This document shows, in pieces, positions 1-8,231 of a stretch of 50,543 nucleotides of DNA (the first letter of the stretch is position 1; every line of letters begins with the position of its first letter). The position numbers and the translations under genes were made by a program. The DNA is from Bordetella genomosp. 4 (GTDB taxonomy: Bacteria; Pseudomonadota; Gammaproteobacteria; Burkholderiales; Burkholderiaceae_B), in contig NZ_NEVQ01000002.1 of NCBI RefSeq assembly GCF_002261185.1, forward strand, positions 1 through 50,543, written 5' to 3'. The notes below the pieces were generated by a model that was not told the DNA's origin, ran no database searches, and worked only from the letters and a program-made list of their open reading frames with translations.

Positions 1-36
1 GGTCGTCTTGCTTGGCGTTTTTCTGTGACCGTGTTG

Positions 37-332
37 GCAAAGAGGAAGATCTTGCAGGGCTGCTATTCGCGCGTGCCCTGCACACGCGCGAATAGCGATC
101 GGTCCGGGCATGCGGCGGGGTGGCGTGGTGCCAAGTTGGAAGATCTGCTTGGCTAGCGTTGATGCATGCGACGATGATGCGTAGCTCATCTCTGGGTATA
201 ACGAAATCGTAGCTCGAGAGATCTTCTGTTCATCCCCGATGCCAAAGCCTTCGCATGCCACTCCCGAACGCTATTCATGGCCGCGCCCGTAGGCGGCCAT
301 GAATAGCAGCCCTGCAAGATCTTCCTCCTTGC
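37..332. repeat. nested palindromic repeat region
   Basis: Positions 37-68 and 301-332 are inverted copies of each other with one mismatch in 32 bases. Two perfect hairpins are nested within or overlap this unit: 63-74 / 84-95 (12-bp arms, 9-base loop) and 270-284 / 293-307 (15-bp arms, 8-base loop). All of them share the CTATTC / GAATAG edge, so they look like variants of one mobile intergenic repeat. Together with 333-631 this makes about 630 bases without a believable gene. The short open frames here come from the palindromes and encode no recognisable protein. I see no tRNA or promoter that I could defend. Confidence 0.75.
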
Positions 333-401
333 AAACGCCAGTTCCTACGAAGCCTACGAAGACCAGCCGTGCCAGCGATGAGGGAATCAGAGATGCTGCG
401 A

Positions 402-553
402 GTCGAGGCGGGGCAGTGACCGTGTTGGCGCGCCTCGGAGTCGCGCGAGGGAAACCGAAGGAGCGCAGCGACGAGGTTGACGAAGCGGTGTCGGCCGCGC
501 AGGCGGCCGACCGACTCCGTGAAGCGCCAACACGGTCACTGCCCCGCCTCGAC
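402..553. repeat. 152-bp element with 30-bp perfect inverted ends
   Basis: The arms at 402-431 and 524-553 are perfect 30-base reverse complements. The core holds a second perfect palindrome at 491-498 / 503-510 (TCGGCCGC, loop GCAG). A near-identical copy lies in opposite orientation at the right end of the window (50414-50543 against 431-560, 126 of 130 bases identical). This makes it a dispersed genomic repeat, comparable in form to REP/BIME or MITE-like elements. No transposase is present, so movement would need a protein encoded elsewhere. Confidence 0.8.
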
Positions 554-631
554 GTCCAATAGAACTCATACCCCCGGCCATAAACCAACGCCATTCACAT
601 CAAACTACTTAGCCACCCGAATGATGCATGA

Positions 632-1780
632 CTACGCCGCATCAGGCCCCGGCCCCACATATCGCCCACGCGGGCGGATCACTTGCGCCACGCTCAATTG
701 TTCCATGCAGTGCGCCAACAGCCCCACGCTGCGCGAAGTGGCATACAAGCCAAAAGCAGCATCCGCAGGCAGACGATGATGCGACACCAACACTGCCAAT
801 GCCGCGTCGATGTTGGGATGCAATCCCGTGAGCGCAGTCACCTTTTCAATGAATCGAGCGGTCTGTTCCGGCGGTTCGAATGCGGCCAGCAACGCCGTTG
901 CACGCGGATCGCCGTCGGGATAGAGATGATGCCCGAATCCCGCCAAAGGCAATCCCGTAGATAGATAGTGGGCGATGACATTGTCTTCGCCGACCCTCTC
1001 CACTTCATTGAACAGGGCCTGCACACGTCCTGAAGCATCGCCATGCAATGGCCCTGACAGCGTCATTAACCCGGCCAGCAGACACGCAGGCAGCGACGCA
1101 CCAGCCGAGGCGGCAATGCGGGTCGAGAATGCCGAACTCGTCAACTCGTGATCTGCGATCAACACCATCGCCGTTCGCAGCAGGTCCGCTACATGAGCCG
1201 GTTGACCCCACGCCTGCGCAAAACGCAGATGGATCGGATCGCCGCCAGGCTTTGCACCAAACGCATTGGCCAAGAGCCCAACCAGCTGCTGTCCTTCGTT
1301 TTGCAGAATATGAATCAGGCGCCCGTGAGTCGAATGCCCTGACGCAGCCAGATTGGCCAGCAGGCCAAAGGCCGCCGTCCGCCCAGGTTTCCCCGCGGGA
1401 ACACGGCGCGAAGACGAAAAATCGATGGACTGCGCCGCATCCCATAACAACTTGGCAGTCTCTTCCAGCGTCGCCGAGCGCGCCAGATCGATCGCGTCCT
1501 TGCCCCGGTAATACAGGCGTTGACGCAAAAACGTCGATATCGACGTCGGAATACTGGGCTCTGCTCCAAACAAGGTATTCGTCGCCAGCGTCTCGTGTTT
1601 ACGCCCCGCCTGCTTGCGCTTGACCAATGCGGCGACGTCCTCAGCGCGATACAAGCTGCGCCGCGTATCCCCCGGGTCAGTCATGACCTCAATCTTGCCG
1701 CGGCTGACGTAGGCATAGATAGTCTGCGGGCGCACCCCGAGCAGATTGCACGCCTCGCCCATCGAAATCCAGGAACCCAT
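632..1780 (-). CDS. citrate-synthase-family protein with N-terminal DNA-binding domain
   Basis: About 382 residues. The first 50 or so form a MerR/excisionase-like helix-turn-helix (SWISMGEACNLLGVRPQTIY, then a YVSRGKIE wing). The rest is a citrate synthase / 2-methylcitrate synthase fold. The three catalytic residues of citrate synthase appear to be kept: His in SGPLHGD, His in GFGHHLYP and Asp in PNIDAAL, along with the DHEL motif. It could therefore be an active enzyme, a regulator using a synthase fold as sensor, or both. An upstream in-frame start at 1843 exists, but its extra codons lie in an AT-rich palindromic promoter region and read as low-complexity sequence, so I chose the ATG at 1780. 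The gene is divergent from a dehydrogenase/SDR/Bug operon, which it may control or serve. Function is inferred from motifs and context. Confidence 0.8.
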   Translation of the reverse strand: MGSWISMGEACNLLGVRPQTIYAYVSRGKIEVMTDPGDTRRSLYRAEDVAALVKRKQAGRKHETLATNTLFGAEPSIPTSISTFLRQRLYYRGKDAIDLARSATLEETAKLLWDAAQSIDFSSSRRVPAGKPGRTAAFGLLANLAASGHSTHGRLIHILQNEGQQLVGLLANAFGAKPGGDPIHLRFAQAWGQPAHVADLLRTAMVLIADHELTSSAFSTRIAASAGASLPACLLAGLMTLSGPLHGDASGRVQALFNEVERVGEDNVIAHYLSTGLPLAGFGHHLYPDGDPRATALLAAFEPPEQTARFIEKVTALTGLHPNIDAALAVLVSHHRLPADAAFGLYATSRSVGLLAHCMEQLSVAQVIRPRGRYVGPGPDAA

Positions 1781-1805
1781 GATCCACTTTGAAACGAATA
1801 TATAT

Positions 1806-1828
1806 ATATTGATTTTATATATCAATAT
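1806..1828. promoter_or_regulatory. palindromic operator candidate in divergent promoter
   Basis: Perfect 8-base arms, ATATTGAT and ATCAATAT, are separated by 7 bases in an AT-rich stretch between the divergent synthase-like gene and the dehydrogenase operon. A second, weaker palindrome (TTAAT-CAATC-ATTAA) lies at 1836-1850. The position suits a repressor or activator site, possibly for the DNA-binding synthase homologue itself. No experimentally known consensus was matched. Confidence 0.45.
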
Positions 1829-1916
1829 TGCCTTATTAATCAATCATTAAATACGATGCATATATCCCTCGGTTATCCCGCGCGAACCCGGGTCCCTCCT
1901 TTTGAAGAAAATCCAT

Positions 1917-2870
1917 ATGAAGCCGCAGGTCCTGCAACTGAACCCAATCCTGATCCCTGAAATCAACGAACAACTGGACTCGTTATACGAGATGCACAGG
2001 TACTTCGAGATCGCGGATCAAAAGGCATGGTTGCAACAACACGGATCGGCGATTCAGGCCGTGATCACAGGGGGCCACACCGGAATTTCCCGCGAGATGC
2101 TCGAGCAGTTGCCTGACCTCAAGGTCGTGGCGATCAATGGCGTGGGCACAGATGCGGTCGATCTGGCTTACTGTCGCAGCCGAGGCCTGGCCGTCACCGC
2201 CACGCTGGGCGCACTGACCGAAGATGTCGCAGACCTCGCAATCGGCCTGCTGATCGCCGCATGCCGCAATCTGTGCGCCGTAGACCGATTCGTGCGCGAT
2301 GGACAGTGGGAACAACATCCTCAACCCAGTGCTATCCCGCTCGCCCGCCGATTCAGCGGCATGCGCGTCGGGATCGTAGGCATGGGCCGGGTGGGACGCG
2401 CGGTCGCTGCGCGCGTGGCGGCCTTTGGCTGCCCTATCTCTTATACCGACCTGCGCCCCATGGATGACGTCGCTCATCAATTTGTGCCGAACCTCGTTGA
2501 CCTCGCACGCGAGGTAGACGCGCTCGTGCTCTGCGCAGCAGCCGATAAAGCCGAAGGCATAGTCAACGCGCCGGTTCTGGACGCTCTCGGCCCGCAAGGC
2601 TTTCTCGTCAACGTGGCCCGCGGACGCCTCGTCAACGAAGCCGATCTGACCGCAGCGCTGGCCGCCGGTCGAATAGCGGGAGTCGGCCTGGATGTGTTCG
2701 TGGACGAGCCGCGCGTTCCCCTGACCTTGCGTCAATCCGATCGTGCGACATTGCAGGCGCACCGCGCCAGCGCGACGTGGGAAACGCGTCGCGCCATGGC
2801 CGACATGGTGCTCGCCAGTGTGGCGCAGGCGCTCGCCGGCGAACGTCCGGCGATGAGCTTGACGACTTGA
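1917..2870 (+). CDS. D-isomer-specific 2-hydroxyacid dehydrogenase
   Basis: 317 residues, normal for the family. It should oxidise or reduce a 2-hydroxy/2-keto acid with NAD(P). The Rossmann motif GIVGMGRVG lies near residue 155. The catalytic set is present: Arg about 235 (NVARGR), Glu about 264 (DVFVDEP) and His about 282, although the usual Pro-His-Ile-Gly context reads LQAHRASAT here. The track frame can start at a TTG at 1902, but the ATG at 1917 has a purine-rich GAAGAAA in front of it and is preferred. It is first in a probable operon with the SDR and Bug receptor. The substrate is unknown; hydroxypyruvate/glyoxylate reductase is the closest general type. Confidence 0.85.
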   Translation: MKPQVLQLNPILIPEINEQLDSLYEMHRYFEIADQKAWLQQHGSAIQAVITGGHTGISREMLEQLPDLKVVAINGVGTDAVDLAYCRSRGLAVTATLGALTEDVADLAIGLLIAACRNLCAVDRFVRDGQWEQHPQPSAIPLARRFSGMRVGIVGMGRVGRAVAARVAAFGCPISYTDLRPMDDVAHQFVPNLVDLAREVDALVLCAAADKAEGIVNAPVLDALGPQGFLVNVARGRLVNEADLTAALAAGRIAGVGLDVFVDEPRVPLTLRQSDRATLQAHRASATWETRRAMADMVLASVAQALAGERPAMSLTT

Positions 2871-2985
2871 GCGTTGCCGTCCCGTCGCTCATAGCCTACC
2901 TGTCTCAATCTGTTGGGTTCATACCCACCCCAATTCGTGATTTCTTTTATTTCGCTCAATACCCCCGGACTCAGGAGCAATCCCC

Positions 2986-3750
2986 TTGAACACCAGCACC
3001 TCTAAAAGAATCGCTCTGGTCACTGGCGCAGGCAGCGGTATTGGCCGCGTCACGGCCCTGGGCTTGCTGGAGGACGGCTGGACCGTCGTCGTCACTGGCC
3101 GCCGGCCGGAACCGCTGCAAACCCTCGTCAACGAAGCCGCCGCGAAGGGACAAACAGCTCTGGCCGTTCCCGCCGACGTCACGGATCCAGACAGCGTGCA
3201 GGCACTATTCGACACCATCGAAAAAACCTACGGCCGTCTGGACATGGTGTTCAACAATGCCGGCGTCAATGCACCCGCCGTGCCGATGGACGAGCTGCCT
3301 TTGGAAAAATGGTTCAGCTGCATCAACACCAACGTCACTGGCGTGTTTCTCTGCGCCCGCGCTGCTTTTGGATTGATGCGCCGCCAATCGCCTCAGGGCG
3401 GACGCATCATCAACAACGGTTCGATCTCGGCACATACACCGCGTCCGTTCACCGCCCCCTACACCGCCAGCAAACACGCCGTGACCGGCCTGACCAAAGC
3501 CCTGGCGCTGGATGGCCGAGCCTACAACATCGTCGCGAGCCAGATCGATATCGGCAATGCACTGACCGAGTTGTCCGAGCGGATGACGCGCGGCGTGCTG
3601 CAAGCCAATGGCACCACCGCGCCCGAGCCCATGATGGACGCCACTCACGTGGCCAATGCGGTCCGTCATGTCGCCGCCCTGCCGCTGGACGCCAATATCC
3701 TGACCCTGACCGTCATGGCCAGCAACATGCCTTACGTCGGCCGCGGCTAA
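2986..3750 (+). CDS. SDR family NAD(P)-dependent oxidoreductase
   Basis: 254 residues, classical short-chain dehydrogenase/reductase length. The cofactor motif TGAGSGIG is at residues 13-20 and NNAG at 90-93. The catalytic Ser146, Tyr159 and Lys163 (YTASK) are in the expected spacing. Translation probably starts at a TTG at 2986, because CAGGAG lies 8-9 bases upstream and no nearer ATG is in frame. It follows the hydroxyacid dehydrogenase by 115 bases and precedes the Bug receptor by 75, suggesting a shared catabolic task for a hydroxy or keto acid. The substrate cannot be read from sequence. Confidence 0.88.
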   Translation: MNTSTSKRIALVTGAGSGIGRVTALGLLEDGWTVVVTGRRPEPLQTLVNEAAAKGQTALAVPADVTDPDSVQALFDTIEKTYGRLDMVFNNAGVNAPAVPMDELPLEKWFSCINTNVTGVFLCARAAFGLMRRQSPQGGRIINNGSISAHTPRPFTAPYTASKHAVTGLTKALALDGRAYNIVASQIDIGNALTELSERMTRGVLQANGTTAPEPMMDATHVANAVRHVAALPLDANILTLTVMASNMPYVGRG

Positions 3751-3825
3751 GGCGCATTCCGCACGTGGGACGCTGCATATCCCCACGTGCTTCATCAGAG
3801 TTGAGCAACAACCCGAGGAGACACC

Positions 3826-4803
3826 ATGCAGTTCACCAACATGTTCAAAGCGCTGGCAATCTCAGCCGGTTTGGCCATCGCACCCAGCCTCGTTTCCGCG
3901 CAGGCAGCATATCCCAACCATCCCATCAAAATCATCGTTCCCGCGCCTCCCGGAGGCGGCATCGATCTGATCGCTCGCGTCGTCGGCGAAAAGCTCACTG
4001 CATCGCTGGGACAGCCTGTCGTCGTGGACAACCGCCCCGGCGCATCGAACAACCTGGGCACGGAACTGCTGGCAAACTCCAAGCCCGATGGCTACACCAT
4101 CGGCATCGTAGGCGGCAGCCACAATATCAACAAATTCCTGTTCAAAGACTTGGGCTGGGATCCGCAAAAGAGCTTCGAGCCCATTGTGTACTCTCACGTC
4201 ATTCCGCTGGTCTTCGCCATCTATCCCAAGCTGCCCGCCAAGACCTTGCCTGAGCTCGTAGCATGGATGAAAGCCAATCCCGACGAAGCCAAGGTCGCGA
4301 CCTCCGGCCGTGGCAGCGCGCAGGAAATGGCCGCGGAAATGTTCAAAATGGCGAGCGGGGCGCCCATGCTGCTCGTGCCCTACAAGGGCTCGTCTGCCGC
4401 ACATCCCGATTTGCTGGCCGGCCGCACCGCGCTATACATCGATACGCTAAGTGCCATTCAGGAACAAGTGAAATCCGGCAAAGTCCGCGCCGTAGGCATC
4501 TCGACGCTACAACGCAGCAAGGCCCTGCCGGACGTACCGACCGCCGACGAACAAGGCTTCAAAGGCTATAACGCCAACACCAACGGCGGTTTTCTCGCTC
4601 CTGCCGGCACACCCAAAGCCATCGTCGACAAGCTCAACACCGCCATCAACGACGCGCTCAAAATGCCTGACGTACGCACCAAGCTCGAAGCCGCAGGCAT
4701 CGAGGTCCAAGGCGGCACGCCGCAAGACTACGCCAACCTGATCCAGTCGGACCTGGATAAATGGGGCAAAGTCATCAAAGCGGCCGGCATCCAAGCCGAT
4801 TGA
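3826..4803 (+). CDS. Bug family tripartite tricarboxylate transporter receptor
   Basis: 325 residues with an N-terminal signal peptide (positive N-terminus, hydrophobic core, VSAQA cleavage region near residue 27). The family hallmark PYPAGGG-like loop reads VPAPPGGGIDLIAR and the VVDNRPGA segment follows. Bug proteins are periplasmic binding proteins for carboxylates or similar small molecules. The TctA/TctB membrane subunits are not nearby, as is common in Bordetella-type genomes. A strong GAGGAG lies 5 bases before the ATG. Likely last gene of the 1917-4803 operon and followed by a strong hairpin. Confidence 0.9.
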   Translation: MQFTNMFKALAISAGLAIAPSLVSAQAAYPNHPIKIIVPAPPGGGIDLIARVVGEKLTASLGQPVVVDNRPGASNNLGTELLANSKPDGYTIGIVGGSHNINKFLFKDLGWDPQKSFEPIVYSHVIPLVFAIYPKLPAKTLPELVAWMKANPDEAKVATSGRGSAQEMAAEMFKMASGAPMLLVPYKGSSAAHPDLLAGRTALYIDTLSAIQEQVKSGKVRAVGISTLQRSKALPDVPTADEQGFKGYNANTNGGFLAPAGTPKAIVDKLNTAINDALKMPDVRTKLEAAGIEVQGGTPQDYANLIQSDLDKWGKVIKAAGIQAD

Positions 4804-4810
4804 ACCGGGC

Positions 4811-4854
4811 GCGATGAGTGCGTGCCGTGTGACATTGCGGCACGCACTCATCGC
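4811..4854. terminator. bidirectional terminator hairpin
   Basis: A perfect 17-bp stem (4811-4827 / 4838-4854) with a 10-base loop lies between the convergent Bug receptor and MDR oxidoreductase genes. There is no clear U-run, so Rho-independent strength is uncertain, but position and stem length fit a shared transcription end. Confidence 0.7.
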
Positions 4855-4899
4855 GCAGCCTCCGGACGTAGTCTCATCGCCCCCTATTACGCCGATCGT

Positions 4900-5907
4900 T
4901 CAGAAGCCTTCCAGCACGATCTTTCCGCGAGAGCGGCCGCTCTCGATCAACGTGTGGGCCCGGCGCAGATTCTCTGCATTGATCTGACCCAGATGCTCCC
5001 CGAGCGTGGTGCGCAATGTGCCTTCATCGACCAGCCTCGCCACGTTGGTCAGGATTTCATGTTGACGCACCATGTCCGGCGTTTCGAACAAAGCGCGCGT
5101 GAACATCAGTTCCCAGTGAAAAGAAATGGCCTTGCGTTTGAGAGGCATGACATCCAGCGTCTCTGGGTCGTCGATCACGCCCAGCTTGCCCTGCGGCGCC
5201 AAGGCTTCGATCAATTGCGGATAATGGCTGCCCGTGTGCGTCAGACTCGCCACGTAGCGTACTTGGGGTACGCCTATGGCTCGCAATCCGTCTAACAACG
5301 GCTGCGTATGATCAATTACATCATGTGCACCCAGATCACGGATCCATTGGGCTGTCTCTGGCCTCGACGCGGTGCCGATAACCCGCAATCTGGTCAACTT
5401 CGCAGCGAGCTGCGTCAGTATCGAGCCAACGCCGCCTGCTGCGCCCACGATCAATAACGCATCGCCGTCACCGCCGCCTTCTTCGACACCCAGCCGGTCG
5501 AACAATAGCTCCCAAGCCGTCAACGAGGTCAGCGGCAGTGCTGCCGCAGCGTCGTCCGCGAGAGTGCGAGGCTTCTTGGCAGCGATACGCTCGTCAACCA
5601 AGCCATATTCGGCATACGACCCAGGCCGTGCGATAGAGCCCGCGTAATAGACTTCGTCACCCGGCTGAAACAAAGACACCTCGCTCCCGATGGCGTCGAC
5701 CACGCCCACTGCATCCCAGCCCAGAATACGCGGCTGATCGGTCGGCGCGCCGGCACGTACCTTGGTATCGACCGGGTTGACCGCAATCGCCCGGATCTTG
5801 ACCAGCAAATCACGAGGGCCCGGTGTGGGCTGAGGCAGATCCGTTTCGAACAGGGATTTCGGATCGCTGGCCGGCAAACCGTGCTGGGTATACACAATAG
5901 CTTTCAT
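4900..5907 (-). CDS. zinc-free MDR oxidoreductase (quinone reductase-like)
   Basis: 335 residues of the medium-chain dehydrogenase/reductase superfamily, closest to the zinc-binding alcohol dehydrogenase family protein group (TIGR02817 type). The NADPH-binding motif GAAGGVGS is at residues 155-162. The N-terminal GroES-like domain has no Cys/His set for a structural or catalytic zinc, so an NADPH:quinone or enone reductase role fits better than alcohol dehydrogenase. The divergent LysR gene starting at 6044 is the likely regulator. The genuine electron acceptor is unknown. Confidence 0.85.
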   Translation of the reverse strand: MKAIVYTQHGLPASDPKSLFETDLPQPTPGPRDLLVKIRAIAVNPVDTKVRAGAPTDQPRILGWDAVGVVDAIGSEVSLFQPGDEVYYAGSIARPGSYAEYGLVDERIAAKKPRTLADDAAAALPLTSLTAWELLFDRLGVEEGGGDGDALLIVGAAGGVGSILTQLAAKLTRLRVIGTASRPETAQWIRDLGAHDVIDHTQPLLDGLRAIGVPQVRYVASLTHTGSHYPQLIEALAPQGKLGVIDDPETLDVMPLKRKAISFHWELMFTRALFETPDMVRQHEILTNVARLVDEGTLRTTLGEHLGQINAENLRRAHTLIESGRSRGKIVLEGF

Positions 5908-6000
5908 GATGATTGTTCCGGATCAGAATTCAAATCAAGCCGGCGGCGGGGACACCGCCGTCAGCGCATGAAGAGATATTCCATCATTTTCATTTCCCGA

Positions 6001-6028
6001 AAAAGTAGGAAAATCCGACAGGACTTTT
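6001..6028. promoter_or_regulatory. possible LysR-type operator
   Basis: Inverted 6-base arms AAAAGT / ACTTTT with a 16-base spacer lie in the 136-bp divergent region, 16 bases before the LysR start codon. Location favours autoregulation, but the match is short and AT-rich, so it may be chance. Confidence 0.3.
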
Positions 6029-6043
6029 AATATTTTCAAGAAA

Positions 6044-6964
6044 ATGATCAAAATCGATGATCTCGAGCTATTTGTGAGATCGGCCGCACTAGGCAGCTTT
6101 TCCAATGCCGCGCGCGAAGCCTCTCTCACACCCAACCAGGTCAGCACCGCGATCCAGCGCCTGGAGGACGAACTGGAAATACGTTTGTTCGCCCGCTCGA
6201 CACGCAGCCTGAAACTCACCGACGAAGGCGCCAAGTACCTGCCTTACGCGGTAGAGGCTCTGTCGATGTTACGCGAAGGGCATGAACGGCTGCACGGGGA
6301 GCGCCAGACGTTACAAGGCACGCTGCGCCTGGCATTGCCCTCGGACCTGGGGCGAAATGTACTGCTGCCGTGGATCACCGAGTTTCGACAAGCCCATCCC
6401 AAACTGGTCCTCAAGCTATTCCTGTCCGATCACGTAGCAGACATTTTTCGCGACCCCATCGACATTGCCATCCGCTATGGGCAACCCGACAACGCCAGTT
6501 ATGTCGCCTTGCCCTTAGCCAGTAACAATCGACGCGTGCTGGTCGCCTCTCCCTCGTATATCGCTCGCCATGGCCGTCCAACGACACTGGACGATGTGAT
6601 GCAACACCAGTGCCTGACCTACTTTTTAAACAGCAAGGCCTATGACAGATGGATATTCCCCGCGGCTGGCGTGCGGCGGCAGATCACCGTCAAGGGAGAC
6701 TTGCTTTGCGACGATGGCGATATCGCACGGCGCTGGGCCGTTGAAGGACATGGTATTGCCTACAAATCGTGGCTCGATGTCTGCAACGACGTCACAGCCG
6801 GCCGACTCAAGATCCTGGTTCCCGATCAACCTGGCGAGGCCGCGCCGCTGAGCCTGATTTGCCCGCATCGCAGGCAATTTTCTCCCGCAGTACGGGACCT
6901 GCACGCGATGCTCGCAACGCGACTCGAAACGATGACGAAGCTGCTGCGAAAATATGTGAAATAG
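6044..6964 (+). CDS. LysR family transcriptional regulator
   Basis: 306 residues. The N-terminal winged helix-turn-helix (residues about 1-60: DLELFVRSAALGSFSNAARE, then SLTPNQVSTAIQRLE) is followed by a LysR substrate-binding domain with type-2 periplasmic fold. It belongs to the CrgA/AaeR-like subgroup by its ARSTRSLKLTDEG segment. It is divergent from the MDR oxidoreductase gene and is the probable local regulator. The ribosome-binding site is weak (TTTTCAAGAAA). The effector is unknown. Confidence 0.88.
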   Translation: MIKIDDLELFVRSAALGSFSNAAREASLTPNQVSTAIQRLEDELEIRLFARSTRSLKLTDEGAKYLPYAVEALSMLREGHERLHGERQTLQGTLRLALPSDLGRNVLLPWITEFRQAHPKLVLKLFLSDHVADIFRDPIDIAIRYGQPDNASYVALPLASNNRRVLVASPSYIARHGRPTTLDDVMQHQCLTYFLNSKAYDRWIFPAAGVRRQITVKGDLLCDDGDIARRWAVEGHGIAYKSWLDVCNDVTAGRLKILVPDQPGEAAPLSLICPHRRQFSPAVRDLHAMLATRLETMTKLLRKYVK

Positions 6965-7074
6965 CGCTTGTATTTGCTGTCTCCTGTTGTCCGCGTTCCG
7001 CATGAGATGCGAGCGAAAAATCGGCATCTGCTACCATCGCCCCCTTTGCCACGGAAGACAGGGAACATCGATTA

Positions 7075-8094
7075 ATGACTCAATATCTACGTATCAAACC
7101 CATTTTGGCCGCTGTCAGCGTCGCGATCGGGACGGTAATGAGCGTCAATGCTCATGCACAATCTCCCACCTGCGAACTCGACAGACCGATGAAATTCGGC
7201 GGGATGAATTGGGAATCGAATCAGATATTGGTCAACGTCGAGCGCTACATTGTTGAACACGGCTATGGCTGCCAGACCCAAGTCGAACAGGGCGACACCC
7301 TGCCCATGTTTGCCGCGCTGCAACGCGGTGATGTCGATATCAATAGCGAAATCTGGATCACCCAGATGCAAGAACCCTGGGACGAAGCCATCGCAGCAGG
7401 CAAAATCAAAGCCGTCGGCACCGTCTTTACCGGCACCGATGGCTGGTATGTGCCTCGCTATACCGCCGACAAGTTTCCGCGATTACGCAGTGCCACGGAT
7501 CTCAAAGGCCTGCACGAGGCCTTCATCGACAATGAGGACCCCGGTAAAGGACGCATCTACGGCTGCGCAGCAGGTTGGACCTGCGGCACCATCAATGCCA
7601 ATCTGCTGAAGGCCTTCAATCTGCAAGACGAGTACCTGGTGTACTCACCCGGCAACGCTGCCGCGCAGCGCGCCGCGATCACTTCGGCCTATAAGCGCAA
7701 GAAAGACATCGTGTTCTATTATTGGACACCCACCTCGCTCATCGGCTCGCTGGATCTGGTCAAACTGAAAATGCCGCCTGTAGACGAGAAAGCGTTGGCA
7801 TGCATCACCGACCCGAAATGCGAAAACCCTCAACCCACGGGCCTGGCCGAGTATCCCGTCGTGACAGCGGTCAATAGCCAGTTTGCGCAGCGCGCGCCGC
7901 AACTGACCGCCTTTCTCGCCAAGGTCAACGTACCAGAAGAAAAACTGACGGCCACATTGGGACACATGGAAAACGAGGGTCTGGAACTCGAAGAAGCCTC
8001 TCTCTATTTCTTGAAAACCTACCCGGATATCTGGACAAAATGGGTGCCGGCTGATGTCGCGCAACGCGTGCAAGGCAAGCTATCGAGCTCATAA
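7075..8094 (+). CDS. OpuAC-type ABC substrate-binding protein
   Basis: 339 residues with a signal peptide ending at VNAHAQ (about residue 29). The mature protein has the glycine betaine/proline/choline-binding (OpuAC/ProX) fold: the FGGMNWESNQI opening, the DINSEIWITQM segment, and aromatic residues suited to a quaternary-ammonium cage. No ABC ATPase or permease is adjacent, so it is an orphan receptor that would have to share a transporter encoded elsewhere. AGGGAAC precedes the ATG. Ligand assignment to betaine-like compounds is by family only. Confidence 0.85.
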   Translation: MTQYLRIKPILAAVSVAIGTVMSVNAHAQSPTCELDRPMKFGGMNWESNQILVNVERYIVEHGYGCQTQVEQGDTLPMFAALQRGDVDINSEIWITQMQEPWDEAIAAGKIKAVGTVFTGTDGWYVPRYTADKFPRLRSATDLKGLHEAFIDNEDPGKGRIYGCAAGWTCGTINANLLKAFNLQDEYLVYSPGNAAAQRAAITSAYKRKKDIVFYYWTPTSLIGSLDLVKLKMPPVDEKALACITDPKCENPQPTGLAEYPVVTAVNSQFAQRAPQLTAFLAKVNVPEEKLTATLGHMENEGLELEEASLYFLKTYPDIWTKWVPADVAQRVQGKLSSS

Positions 8095-8116
8095 GGCGTA
8101 AACGGCGCTGATCATA

Positions 8117-8160
8117 CGGGCGAGGGAGGAATGTCTCCGCACCACGACACGCTCGCCCGT
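8117..8160. terminator. terminator-like hairpin
   Basis: ACGGGCGAG at 8117-8125 pairs perfectly with CTCGCCCGT at 8152-8160 around a 26-base loop, just downstream of the binding-protein gene. There is no clear T-run, so its efficiency is doubtful. Confidence 0.4.
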
Positions 8161-8231
8161 CCTCGCCTATGACACCTGCCCATTAGCATGTAAGATTTCC
8201 CCCATGTTTTCACACTAGGACGCTGAAAGCC

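Noticed and set aside
271-594. Open frames on both strands over 271-594 as small proteins
   Set aside because: They lie in palindromic repeats, mirror each other on both strands, and have no ribosome-binding site or recognisable domain.
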